Assembly (NCBI GenBank): GCA_037176845.1
Contig: JAYKXP010000072.1
Span: 62,001-126,000, forward strand
Direction of reading: 5' to 3'
DNA length: 64,000 nucleotides
DNA from: Paramarasmius palmivorus
Lineage: Eukaryota > Basidiomycota > Agaricomycetes > Agaricales > Marasmiaceae
In this document: one piece after another, positions 12,176-23,399 of the stretch
Layout of the letters: every line of letters starts with the position of its first letter
Numbering within the stretch: the stretch's first letter is position 1
Position numbers and translations under genes: made by a program
Notes under the pieces: generated by a model
The model's database searches: none
Told to the model about the DNA's origin: nothing
The model's input: only the letters and a program-made list of their open reading frames with translations

Positions 12176-12640
12176 GTTATTATCTTATCTTACACCTATG
12201 AAGTCTTCCAGCCTGGGCATTCGCGAAATTTCAATCCTGATCTACATAATGTCCGTGACAGTAATGTCAGAAGCAAGAATCGACGTGGTATGTGTGAGCT
12301 ACGGGCTTTTTTTTTTGGCAACTCTGCCGTTTTCCGGAATAGCGTTTGGCTCACCTCATGCCCATCGATTAGACTTTCCACATCTTCTCTATCACACTTC
12401 TCCGTTGATGGAACCTTCATTACATTAGCTCACGCACTAGGAAAACTACTGGAATCATCGCTATGAGGATACGCCGGAGAAGCAAATCAGCGATTCGGCA
12501 TGGGTGTTCTCTGGTGAGTGCGTATCACACAGCAAAGTAAACTAGGGTTCACCATTTGTGTCAGGAAGCATCCTCAAAGCTAGAGTTACAGGTATATTGA
12601 TGCTTCTCTCCTTTTCCTTTTCGGTGATATCGATCGAGTT
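12176..12640 (+). pseudogene. 3' fragment of an MFS-A copy
   Basis: It aligns by eye with the last exons of MFS-A (about 6760-7190). The shared exon run includes VMPVTVMS-like sequence and the stretch around 12350-12420 matching 6930-7010. It then runs through a disrupted LGPPLSGYAGEANQRFGMG equivalent, where CTATGAGG now contains a TGA. The 5' two thirds are missing. It sits directly before MFS-C exactly as MFS-A sits before MFS-B. Confidence 0.7.
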
Positions 12641-12699
12641 ACGAATATGCTGTGGTTCATTATAAAGACCCTTCGAGTATCACGAACCTCAAACTGGCC

Positions 12700-14673
12700 A
12701 TGGACACTCCAAGAAGTTCTTCTACTCTTCCTTTTACCAACTTGGACACTGGAGTGACACAGACTAACGCCTTCGATGATGTCGAGGTCGAGATTGGGAC
12801 GTCGTCAACACCTCAAGATGTGTACCCCGATGGTGGATTGCGGGCTTGGCTCAATGTTTTGGGAGTGAGTGAAGTATTTTAACCAATCAGCTCGTTCTGA
12901 CTACGAATATGCTGCAGCTGTTTATGAATACCTTTTCGTTCGTGCGCTTGAAACACAAACAAGTCCCACAAGACTGAACGAATTACCCCAGATATGGCTA
13001 TATAAATTCATGGGGTGTATGCACTTCTTGTTAAGGGACATCATAGAGCGCTAGCTGAACAATTAACTATCCAGATCTTTCAGGCGTACTACCCGATGGA
13101 TTTACTTAATAGTTCATCGCCGTCAGCCATGTGAGTTGTCTTGACTTGTGAGCTCGTTATCGAAGGCTAACACGACACTACCAGTGCATGGATCGGATCA
13201 ATCCAGGTATGTGAATAAAATCCGATGCTTTGTCACGAGTTCTAACCGGTCGCTCCAGTCATTCTTAGCCTTGGGTTCGACATGTGTTGCAGGAAGACTC
13301 TTTGACTTGGGATATGCGCGCCACATGCTTCTCGCTGGAGGATTGACCCTCGTCATTGCTACGGTTTTGGTCGCCGAATGTCATCAGTACTGGCAATTCC
13401 TACTTGTGCAGGGAATTATTACTGGGGTGCGTCACGCTGAAAGTCCTACGTCTTTACACAGGAAGGAAAACAAAAGCATGATTAGTTCACGATTGGAATC
13501 ACCACCAGCGCTGGGATTCTAATCTTACCAGACTGGTTTCGCAAACATCTTGGTTTCGCCTACGGTGTTGCATACTGTGGAAGCTCCTTAGGTGGTATAG
13601 CAATTCCAATTGCTGTGAGGTATCTTCTTCCTCGAGTTGGGTACGTGTCATTCAGCATTAGGTCTGTGGTGATGACTAACAGCTTCCAGATTCAAATAGA
13701 CTATACGATTGATAGCTGGGTCTTTCCTCTTTGTGACTCTCGTGATGTGTCTGGTAAGTGACACTGCGTAGCCCCGTGATCCAAACGACTGTTCTGACGG
13801 CACGAGTCAGGCAATGAAACGTTGACTATCTAGCACCCATGCACCAAAGGAGCACTTTTCTCTGACGCTGTTCAAGATATTACCTTACAGTGGCTACTGA
13901 ATAGCCATATTCTTCATTTACTTGGGCTATTTCACGCGTAAGTCTTTGGTTTAGAGGACTCGGTTTTGCTACTTACACCGTCATTGTACAGTACCATGGT
14001 ATATTTTAACGACAGCGCAATCACTCGAGTTCTCCGACTCCGTGATATTCTACCTCGTCTCGTTTGTTAATGCAGGATCTTGCGTTTGCGTTGGGCGACT
14101 TGTGGGTGGAGTAATCGCTGACTGGATCGGTAAGTGTTCCATGGGCTCTATACGCACTGTGATTTCTCACAATCGCCCAAGGCCCATGAATACTCAAATC
14201 CCTTGTATGACAGTTGCGGCAATTGTAACGCTGTCGTGGCCATTTGTGCAGACGCAAGCAGCTCTAATCGCGATTGCGATCATGTACGGGTACGGTTCTC
14301 TTCCCTATTCCCTCAGACCCCGCAAACTCACTCGGATTAACCTCGAAAGTCTTTCTTCCGGCGTCTACATTGCTATCAAAGCTACGCCAGTCATCAGCAT
14401 GCCGGGAGATCCCGGCGATATTGGCCGTCGAATCGGTCTTACATATATAATATATATTCGCAGCCACCGGATCGTTACTCAGTTTGCCGATACCAGCAGA
14501 ACTGGACGAAAGATACGGGACAAAGGCGACGGGACTCTATGCAGGTGTGTCGTGTCCTTATGAATGGTGCTTCGCGAGCTGACATGGGTCTAGGCCTGGC
14601 AATTTTTGTGGGAGTATTAGCGATAGTCATTTCACGGTATCTTTTGCGTAGTAATCTTTGGGCTAAGATTTGA
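12700..14673 (+). pseudogene. MFS-C, MCT-type transporter pseudogene
   Basis: This is a full-length paralogue of MFS-B with the same exon and intron order, from MDTPRSSSTLPFTN to RSNLWAKI. Three in-frame nonsense codons are seen by alignment with MFS-B. TGG became TAG at 13697-13699 (after VGFK). CGA became TGA at 13823-13825 (in the KRRLSS stretch). TGC became TGA at 13898-13900 (in GYCIAIFF). A six-base in-frame duplication lies near 14079-14090. Reading frame and splice sites are otherwise kept, so loss of function looks recent. It converges on P450-1, which ends at 15065. A functional readthrough product is unlikely. Confidence 0.85.
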
Positions 14674-15064
14674 ATTAGATCAATATATATGCGCTCATCA
14701 GCCCTACTAGTTGTTTGGGCCAGTAGATGATAACCGTCCCCATTGGGGGTTAATTCTCAGATTCACCTCGAACGCAGTCGCCTTTGTACCTACTCACCGC
14801 AACTTACTTCCGTTCTCTACGACGAAGAAAGGCAAAAGCAAAAACCTTACCTTTCCGAGCGTGTAGCATTGCTGAGTCATGTTCGAGTCCCTTTCGAGCA
14901 CAAATGATGGTCTGTGACCTGTATTTCCGAGTCACTATTTTAACGACGTACGAGTTGTTGAGTGATCTCTGAAAGCAATATCTAGCCAGTACTTTACATG
15001 GATGACATACAGGTTACACGCAAACGGAACATCCGAAACCTAAATATGGGATCTTACTCAACTA
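14674..15064. other. Convergent intergenic region, MFS-C to P450-1
   Basis: It holds the 3' flanks of both genes. The ATATATGCGCTCATCA run just after the MFS-C stop recurs after MFS-B and after both deleted MFS copies. The part near 14900-14990 matches the flank downstream of P450-3 (25.64-25.74 kb). No gene was seen. Confidence 0.5.
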
Positions 15065-17054
15065 CTAGACTCTCGCTTTCACATGCAAAATCAACCCCGG
15101 GTTCTTTTCTTCTCCTTCGATTTCCGGGATTGGGATCATCATCCCCATGTTTCCTCTTCGAATCTCCATTCCCTTCGGTACTCGGAACTCGAAGCGTTCA
15201 ATGAGCCCACCGAGTAGAGCATGGATCTCCATTAACGCGAATCGGAATCCAACGCAGCCTTTAGGTCCACCACCTGTAGAGCACGTCAAGCTACAAACAC
15301 AACACACTGGCAAGTAAGGTGGGGGACGCACTAAAGTTAAGAATGTTCCCAGTCATACCAACCGAAATGTCCCTCTGCAAATCATTTTCCTTAAGAAACC
15401 GAGCAGGATTCCACTCGTTGGCGTCAGGTCCCCATACGCTTTCGAGTCTAAACCCTAGTCAGTAAAGATAAAACAGCGATGAAGATAAATACCGGTTGTA
15501 CGAAGCAAGATCGATGACGATCCTCTGCCCTGGTCTGACTGGAACCTCTCTAACCTCCTGACCTGACGATCCAATGACCGGAATCTCCAGCGGTATGGAA
15601 TCATACACAGCAGACTCTCGAATGAGAGTAGACACTACCGGATGCAGCCTCAATGCTTCCTATACTTTGCTTGTACCGCATGACACACCATTGAAGTGGA
15701 ATGGTGCGTACCTTGACACAACAGCCCAACCACTCCAACGAATCATAACCGTTGTCTGATCCTGCTTTAACCTCTTTATACACGCTCTCCTGATCCTCTG
15801 GGTGTCGACTGAGCTCGTAAATAATCCACGCAATGGAATACCCCGTTGTATGATGACCGGCTTGAATTAGCGTCGACATCTGAGAAAGCACTTCATCTTC
15901 GGTAAGTCGTTTTCGTGGATCCTCAGCACGGTTGGCTTTCACTAATGACATTTCCATTGGAGACACCCAACAGTGATGGATATTGATGAACACGCACCCA
16001 AGACGCTTAATACATCCCGCTCCTTGCCCGTGAGCAGCAACTCCTCCGATTCACTGTTCACCCCAAATGATAGGCCACTCTTGTGCATGACTTCTCTTGC
16101 CTTCTCATTCGACACCTCCAGATACCTCTTCGCAATCCTCTCTGACGCCGTAGGGAGATATTGATTCTGCCACGCTGAAAGCCAGGATGGAATATATTGC
16201 AACATACACCGCGAAAGAACCTGAGCACGAGAAGGTGATGCACCACCGAGTTTATCGAGGTCTTTGAGAACTTTGGTTAGTTCGTTCGGTTTGTTTTCTA
16301 ACGCATCAAAATGGTAATTAAACGAGCCTGCAAATGGATAAGGTTAGCTATGAGCAAACTTGGAACGATTCAAAGACGCACTTTCGCCGATAATATCTAA
16401 TGTCACTTTTTGCAGCCAAGGGATAAGATCAAACATGTCGACTCCCTTTGCTAATTCAGCGTTCCATTTCTCCGAAAGCTACCCGAAATGCTTGATCAGC
16501 GTCTATAAAGGATGACTTGGAGCAATTCGCATACCTTCGCTACATGCCCCTCAAACAGCGTCCCGAAACTCTTCAAATGGTTAATTGAAAACGCTGGACT
16601 CAACACCCTCCGATGTTTCCTATGCTCTTCCCCAACAGCCCAAAGTACTCCTCTCCCGAAAATCAACTCAAAAAACCTCCTTAAATCACGAGCTTCCGGG
16701 TACTCATTCACGTTGGCGTGTAAAATATGGTGGATAGCACGAGGATCGGCTGTGACAAGTTTGGGTTGACCGAAGGATCCGGGTTGGCGGTATGTTGGGC
16801 CGAAGGATTCAATCCAGCGGAAGGTGAGATCGCCGACATGTTGTTCAGTCCTTAGGAGGTACTCGACACCTTTTGTTATGGGTCAGTGAGCTTGTACATC
16901 CACAATGCAAAGTAGAACAATAACCGAGTAGGTAGCCTTCTCCCTCTGGACCGTTCAAAAAGTCAAGTCTTTTGCCTTTGTTGAGGAGGTACAGCAGAAG
17001 AAAAGATGACAGAGCAACAACTGCAGCACCGATATCTAGGTAAGTGAGACCCAT
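15065..17054 (-). CDS. Cytochrome P450 monooxygenase: P450-1
   Basis: This is a class II microsomal P450, inserting one oxygen atom into an unknown organic substrate with electrons from a P450 reductase. The start at 17054 gives MGLTYLDIGAAVVALSSF, an N-terminal membrane anchor, then FLNGPEGEGYLLG. Later landmarks in order are HRKHRRVLSPAF (C helix), AGHHTTGYS (I helix oxygen-binding AGxxT), EALRLHP (K helix ExxR), EWNPARF, and FSGGPKGCVGFRFAL with the haem-ligand Cys. The last exon ends at 15065. About nine exons join without a stop, for roughly 540 residues, normal for the family. It is closely related to P450-2 and P450-3, and all three read on the minus strand. Confidence 0.85.
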
Positions 17055-17091
17055 AGTGGAGAAGGAACAGAGTCACCATCATGAGGACTAT

Positions 17092-17099
17092 CTTTTATT
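17092..17099 (-). promoter_or_regulatory. TATA-like element of P450-1
   Basis: The minus strand reads CGCGAATAAAAG about 40 nt before the ATG. The AATAAAAG core stands at nearly the same distance before P450-2 and P450-3, which supports a shared core promoter. Confidence 0.45.
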
Positions 17100-17812
17100 C
17101 GCGTAAGATCGAAGGGCCGTTGAGCCGAGTTCCATAATTAAGCTCCCTGTGAAGGGAAAAAAATCGGGTACAGAGAGGTGTTTATATTGGCGTGGGTTTC
17201 TCGATATTTGGAGTACCTTAGCTGATGCTCCCATCAGAGTTCAGTCGGCATGGTTCGACAACACTTCATTCGTCACCGTGACCTCTACTGGTTTCATCAC
17301 TACTTTGAACGCATTGCCGCCATATTTATTCAATGTATGCACATGGTGGCGGCACAAGCCGGGAATTGGAAAAACTCTAAACCATATATGGGCCATTCTA
17401 ATCATCGTTTCTTACCACACCCGCGGGAAGCCCAACCTTTCTGCTCGGCTGCTGCTCGGCATATATCCCTCAAATCTATTGTAAGACGTAGTGAGCATAA
17501 ACTGATTAACCTATCATGGTGCGATACACCCGATATGATTTATCAGTGCTCCTATACGTCGAGCGTACTTCCCGAGTCTGTGACAGCACTTTCACTCGGG
17601 TTTCCGCGTTCGTGATTCCCGCTACGATGAGTAGTGGGTTATGGCCCTATGGGGTCAAAACTTTCGTCCGTTCATTAGTAATCCTTAGTCAGCGCAGCTC
17701 TTTGCCATTTCCGAGTTCCCCAAGCTCTCCTTGAATGTTCAGACGTCCACCATCGGTTCTTACCTGTCCCAACAACCTTTTCTCCTTTGGTCGTTGCTCT
17801 TGATAAATTCTT
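17100..17812. other. P450 upstream flank with traces of MFS sequence
   Basis: The stretch at about 17320-17400 matches 21380-21450, upstream of P450-2. A run at about 17583-17620 resembles the MFS-B exon around SLGFSDSVIFY (8650-8685). No open gene was seen. This looks like an eroded version of the P450/MFS divergent spacer. Confidence 0.4.
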
Positions 17813-17824
17813 ATGTATAGCACC

Positions 17825-18151
17825 ATGGACCCCAAAATTTACCGCAATACGCTCGCGAACACTGTCCCTCTCGCTGATAGCTGGTGCGCATATTTATTCT
17901 CATTGCTTCACACAGCAGTCACAGTCCCCTTTGGCTTTGCCGTCGAATTACCCGCGGCTGTTTACATGATTTGTGACGAAGTATCCGAAGGATGTGAGCG
18001 ATTATTACTTCCTGGTTGCCGAACCTTTAGGCGACACTACTTTTTGAGAATGTTCAAGTTGCACATCCCAAACATTCAATTAGCGCCTGTGAGGAGCCCG
18101 CCGCAGGCGGGGCGACGAGCAGGCGCGTCACCTTCATCGTCTTCCAGCTGA
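17825..18151 (+). CDS. Orphan small ORF, hypothetical protein
   Basis: A 108-codon frame starts MDPKIYRNTLANTVPLADSW, contains a hydrophobic stretch (AYLFSLLHTAVTVPFGFAVE) and ends in a basic, Ser-rich tail. It sits between P450-1 and P450-2 and has no visible counterpart in the other module copies. The 3' end has a GC-rich hairpin (CCCGCC-GCA-GGCGGG). I recognise no family. It may be a chance ORF; uniqueness in a repetitive region is the only reason to list it. Confidence 0.25.
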   Translation: MDPKIYRNTLANTVPLADSWCAYLFSLLHTAVTVPFGFAVELPAAVYMICDEVSEGCERLLLPGCRTFRRHYFLRMFKLHIPNIQLAPVRSPPQAGRRAGASPSSSSS

Positions 18152-18484
18152 CCATTGATATCTATCTCTTGGTTCATCGTAACTGAGGAAGGAGTCTGGC
18201 TTGATTTGGCTGTCTGATGATGAAGTACTGTTCATAAGTAGTACTGGCAATTAGTAGTGATTACCACTATTTCTGTTACATTATCTGGTCTTGTAAACGT
18301 AGCGGGCTCTGCCGCTTGCCGGCCTTAATGGGTAATCTTCTATGTTACGTACGGGGTGAAGAAGGATAGGTTACATGAGACGAAAGGCAAGGTATTTATA
18401 ACTTCCATGAGAGAAGTGGTTGGTAAACAAAGATAAACATAGTACGAGTATGCGTAGATGATGATATATAGCCGGAGGCGTTAC

Positions 18485-18900
18485 AGACGAAGAGAAGTCT
18501 AAAACGTCAGTGAGTATCAAAATTACACCTTGTCAAATTCCGCACCAACGCGAAAAATCATGGCAATTGAGTGGGCTTCTAAGAATCAGCCTGAGCTGTT
18601 ACGATACTTAAAATATCAATTCACAGTATAAACGTTCGCTGATACAGGGCACTCCTGTACTCGATTCCTATGAGCGGAACACTTTCCAATTCCAGTGTGA
18701 GGGTTGATCTATTGGAAATCATGCATCATGGTCAGACCTGAAAAGGGTGTATAACACGGCGAGGACGCGCTAATCCACCGCGAGCAGACTGAGACAAATG
18801 CTCGGCGACGAGAAAGAATCAAATCAAGCAAAGTGGTGGCATAGCCGTATCGTGATTCGGACAGTAAGCACCGATAGTGGCCGACTACACGAAGGGTACA
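18485..18900. repeat. Module flank repeat (also at 22.43 and 29.0 kb)
   Basis: Shared runs such as GAATCAGCCTGAGC, GCATCATGGTCAGACC and a TCGATTCCTATGAGCGGA-like stretch recur in the same order at 22.43-22.90 and 29.0-29.29 kb. There they lie upstream of NTase relics. Here the NTase copy itself is gone and the flank abuts P450-2. The stretch 18152-18484 between the orphan ORF and this repeat shows nothing I can name. Confidence 0.5.
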
Positions 18901-18914
18901 GAAATACAGCGCTC

Positions 18915-20915
18915 CTACACTCTTGCTTTCACGTCCAAAATCAACCCTGGCCTCACTTTTTCTCCTTCAATCTCCGAGATTGGGAGCATCATCCCCATGT
19001 TCGCCCTTCGTATCTCCATTCCCTTCGGTACTCGGAACTCAAAGCGTTCAATGAATCCATCAAGTAGAGCATGGATCTCCATTAACGCGAATCGGAATCC
19101 AACGCAGCCTTTAGGTCCACCACCTGTAGAGCACGTCAAGCTACAAACACAACACACTGGCAAGTAAGGTGGGGGACGCACTAAAGTTAAGAATGTTCCC
19201 AGTCATACCAACCGAAATGTCCCTCTGCAAATCATTTTCCTTAAGAAACCGAGCAGGATTCCACTCGTTGGCGTCAGGTCCCCATACGCTTTCGAGTCTA
19301 CACCCTAGTTAGTGAAAACAAAGCAGCGGTGAAAAATATCAATACCGGTTATACGAAGCAATATCAATGATGATCCTCTGCCCTGGGATGACTGGGACCT
19401 CCGTAACCTCCTTACCTGACGATCCAATGACCGGAATCTCCAGCGGTATTGAATCGTACACAGCAGACTCTCGAATGAGAGTAGGTATTACTGGATGCAG
19501 CCTCAATGCTTCCTATACCTTCTATTTATATTTCGTGACAGTGGGCAACTAGAATCATACGTACCTTAACACAACAGCCCAACCACTCCAAGGATTCATA
19601 ACTGCTGTCTGATCTTTCTTTAACCTCTTTGTACACTCTCTCCTGATCCTCTGGGTGGCAACTAAGCTCGTAAAGAGTCCATACAATCGAATACCCCGTT
19701 GTATGATGACCAGCGTGAATGAGCGTCGATATCTGCGAGAGCACTTCATCTTCAGTAAGTCGGTTTCGTGGATCCTCGGCACGGTTGGCTTTCACTAACT
19801 CATTTCCGTCAGAAACACAGCGATAATAAATATTGATCAGACCAAACACGCACCCAAGACGCTCAACACATCCCGGTCCTTCCCCGTAAGTAACAACTCT
19901 TCCGCCTCATTGTTCATCTCAAACAATAACCCACTCTCGTGTAATACCTCTCTTGCCTTCTCATTCGACACCTTCAGGTACCTCTTGGCAATCTCCTCTA
20001 CCGCAGTCGGGAAATATCGATTCTGCCACGCTGAAAACCAGGATGGAATATATTGCAACATACACAGTGCAAGAACCTGAGCACGAGAAGGTAATGCACC
20101 ACCGAGTTGGTCGAGGTCTTTGAGAACTTTGGTTAGTTCGTTCGGTTTGTTTTCGACAGCGCCGAAGTGGTAGTTGAACGAGCCTGCCAATAGAGAACGT
20201 TCGCTATGTATAAGCTGGGATAGGTTCAAAGACGCACTTTCGCCGATAATATCTAATGTCACTTTTTGAAGCCAAGGGATGACATCAAACTTGTCGACTC
20301 CTTTTGCTAATTCAGCGTTCCATTTCTCCGAAAGCTACCCATCAAATGCTCGATCAGTCCCTATAAAGGGAAGCAACATGCGCAATTCAAATACCTTTGC
20401 TACATGTCCTTCAAACAGCATCCCAAAACTCTTCAGATGGTTAATTGAAAATGCCGGACTCAACACCCTCCGATGTCTCCTATGCTCTTCCCCAACAGCC
20501 CAAAGCACTCCTCTTCCGAAGAGCAGCTCGAATATCCTCCTTATATCACGAGCCCCGGGGTACTCATTCACGTTGGCATGCAGGATATGGTGGATAGCAC
20601 GAGGATCGGCTGTGACAAGTTTGGGTTGGCCGAAGGATCCAGGCTGGCGGTATGTTGGGCCAAAGGATTTAATCCAGCAGAAGGTGAGATCGCCGATGTG
20701 TTCTTCGTTCTGCAGGAGGTACTCGACACCTATTGTGGATGGGTCAATGACTTTGCACATCCACAATGAAATGTGGAATAATAACCGAGTAGGTAGCCTT
20801 CTCCCTCTGGACCGTTCAAAAAGTCAAGCCTTTTGTTTCTGTTGAGGAGGTACAGCAGAAGAAAAGATAACAAGGCAACGCCTGCAGCACCGATATCGAC
20901 GTAAGTGAGACCCAT
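18915..20915 (-). CDS. Cytochrome P450 monooxygenase: P450-2
   Basis: It is a paralogue of P450-1 with the same exon plan and about the same length. The start at 20915 gives MGLTYVDIGAAGVALLSF. Visible landmarks are GPTYRQPGSFGQPKLVTADP, HRRHRRVLSPAF, AGHHTTGYSIVW, EALRLHP (ExxR), EWNPARF and FSGGPKGCVGFRFAL. The end is DVKARV then stop at 18915. No frame break was seen. The distal exons (about 19080-19300) are almost base-identical to P450-1 (15230-15450), suggesting recent duplication or gene conversion. Upstream, on the opposite strand, is a deleted MFS copy, so the P450/MFS pair was once divergent here. The substrate is unknown. Confidence 0.85.
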
Positions 20916-20961
20916 AGTGGACGGAAGAAGGAAAGAATGACCATCACCAGAGCTATGTCCC

Positions 20962-20969
20962 CTTTTATT
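20962..20969 (-). promoter_or_regulatory. TATA-like element of P450-2
   Basis: AATAAAAG on the minus strand lies about 47 nt before the ATG, in the same context as in P450-1 and P450-3. Confidence 0.45.
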
Positions 20970-21497
20970 AGCGTAAGATCAGAAGGCTGTTAAGCCGAGT
21001 TACATATTTGAGCTATCTGCGAAAGCTCAGCGCTCATACCAGAAAGGGAACAAATCCCGCTCGGAGGAGAAAGTCCCTATATTAATGCAGCTTTTTACTG
21101 GCATTCGATATTTGGAGTATCTCATCCAGTATGCATGATTCACCCCATAAGGAAATTCAAATATCAGTGATAGTTTCGACTGTAACTGATATATCAGGTT
21201 TCTCCCCGTCGTTCCTCCGAGCGGTTCTTTTCTCTTTCCGGTGTGGCTCAAGTCGGCACAGACACGCGAAGCTGGGTGGTTCGAAAACACTCCATTCACC
21301 GCCGTGTCCTCGACTAATTTCATCATCAGAAGGCTTAGCTGTGAAGTATTGTTGATTAAACGAGAGTAGAGGGAACACGGTTGCCGCCATATTTATTCAA
21401 AACATGCAGTTGGTGGCGACGCAGACGGGAAGTCGAAGCCATATATGGGCTGGTAAAATCACTTATTTTATCATTCCTTCATCTCCCACCGCAGCAC

Positions 21498-21735
21498 ATT
21501 CACTCGAGCTTCCCGCGTCCGTGATATTCTACCTCAACTTGTTCTTCGATGCAGGCTGGAAACGGTACAAAGGCGACGGCCCGCCTCTATGTAGTTGTGT
21601 TATACTCCTACGGATGGTGCTTCCCGCGAGTTGATAGGGTTCTAGAGTTGGCAATTCTTATGGGGGGTATCAGCAATAGCCATTTCTAGGTACTTATGTG
21701 TAGTAATCTTTGAGCCAAGCTTTATATTAGATCGA
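21498..21735 (+). pseudogene. Deleted MFS-B-like relic (beside P450-2)
   Basis: The exon matching VIFYLVSFFNAG of MFS-B is joined directly to the sequence matching ERYGTKATGLYAG near the C-terminus, so about 400 bp are deleted. The terminal SRYLL-like end and the ATATAC...GCGCTCGTCAAGC flank remain. The relic at 28138-28395 has the same deletion join. Confidence 0.7.
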
Positions 21736-21784
21736 TATATACGAGTATATGCGCTCGTCAAGCTTGGTTATCTGGGAAATTAGA

Positions 21785-22360
21785 TCAAAACCGACTCCGT
21801 TGTGCGTAACCGTATTTTACTCCTCTGATGAGCAATAGATGAACTCCCAGAGTCGTTAACAACGGACCTGCCTTCGTGACTATCACCTCGATCGTCACAT
21901 CCACACCAATCAAGATAAAAACACTAGCTGTGCCCTTCAAATCGTACAGCTCTGCTCGTGTACGAGTCAACCTCCGTTCTCCAAGCCTCTGAGGAGCAAG
22001 TCCAACCGAATACTACCAGATCTTGCTGTGTAGTGGCTACCGTACCCATCGAACTGAGCAGGTGTACATCACCCAAAACCAGTGCAGGAGTTGCCACATC
22101 CGTACTAAACCTGACTCGGGATACGCAAACCGCTTGAAAGACGCTAGACCTGTTGATCCGCTGATGCGTAAAAAAGGATCTGGCCGTATATCCTGAGTGT
22201 TCAGGTATGGCAAAAGATTTTAAATGAGTGACATTAAAATGCTGTGTATCGCTTTGCGGTAGTTGATGATATCTACGGATAGCAAGGTGTGAGTACTTGA
22301 TTTATTGTTATCGGGAAACTGCAATTGTCCACATCTTCGAGTCAGATTCTACCTTGCAAT
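21785..22360 (-). pseudogene. NTase-like gene relic 2
   Basis: The minus strand retains TRTRAELYDLKGTASVFIL, which matches TRTRAELYDLKGMVGVFTF of the intact gene, and a following IEVIVTKA segment. The rest is broken by stops and frame changes. It sits just 3' of the MFS relic and converges on it, as in the other modules. Confidence 0.7.
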
Positions 22361-22429
22361 TACTTGATAAGCAGATGCGATACGGACACAGCCTGACAAG
22401 TGCGCCACAAACCGAAAAAATACTGCTCG

Positions 22430-22900
22430 GAGGAAAGATGAAGAGACGTCAGTAAGTGCCTGCCATGGAATGTCAAATATTGCACTAACGAAATGTACCA
22501 TGGCAGCTAATTAGGTTCGAGGAATCAGCCTGAGCGAACATGATACTCAAGCCATCAACTCAAAGTCGCCGATATAGGCCATTTCTGTGATTAACCCCTA
22601 TCGAGCGGAACGGTCTCGAATTCCAATGCCGGTGTGAGGGAAGCTCTACTGGCTGATTTATTAGACAGCATGCATCATGGTCAGACCCGGAAAGAATGCA
22701 TACCTCCAGGGCGTACGGTGTACTCATCCTTATGAGATCCAACCAGGCTGACGCAAATGCTTCTCGGAGACGATAGGAAAGAATCAAGTCAAGCAAAGTA
22801 GTGGCGTAGCCCTATCGTGATCCGGACGGTAAAACGACACACCGATAGTTGCGGACTGCATTCAGGCAGGGTACATCAATACAGTGCACGACTCGTCCCT
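22430..22900. repeat. Module flank repeat, copy 2
   Basis: It has the same ordered sequence runs as 18485-18900 and 29000-29290 and lies upstream of NTase relic 2. No coding signal was seen. Confidence 0.5.
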
Positions 22901-23010
22901 GAGGGGTTCAAAGCCAGGTATGCTCGGGAGTATGAGTGCCCTTAAACGATAATAAGAACCTTTTGGAATGCAAAATGTAAGTAAATAAAAATTAGAGTTA
23001 TTCACTGAAT

Positions 23011-23089
23011 TGGACACACTGGGAATTCGCAACTTACATCTATGCCCACTATGCTAAGCTAATGTGATAACCAACTACACCATGTGCCC
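23011..23089 (-). pseudogene. tRNA-Ala relic
   Basis: The 5' half (GGGCACATGGTGTAGTTGG, TTATCACATTAGC...) and the acceptor end (CCCAGTGTGTCCA) of tRNA-Ala(AGC) are kept. The anticodon 3' stem and part of the T arm are deleted. Confidence 0.7.
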
Positions 23090-23242
23090 ATATCGGAGAC
23101 CTGGAATAGAGGAATAACTCGATGTCTTGGATGATATACTATACTACAGAATATGGATCATCGTATCACTCGACTGAACCACGAATACAGACAAAACGAC
23201 TTGCGAATATCAAGGCACAAAAAGTATCGTATGGAATTGGTA

Positions 23243-23339
23243 TGATTCGACCCAGGCTCGAACTGGGACCTTCTGTTAACACTTCCCAGATAACGCACCG
23301 ATGTTAGAGGGATGCGATAACCAACTAGGCCATCGAACC
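23243..23339 (-). pseudogene. tRNA-Val relic
   Basis: Acceptor stem, most of the D arm and the T arm match tRNA-Val(AAC). The anticodon stem is now TCCCT against ACAGA and cannot pair, and one C is missing before the T arm. The intron region has diverged. Confidence 0.7.
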
Positions 23340-23399
23340 GGCGGACATTAGCCTGGCTCTGTAACGTCTAACCATTACTGGAGCCGAGGAAGCGATGGG

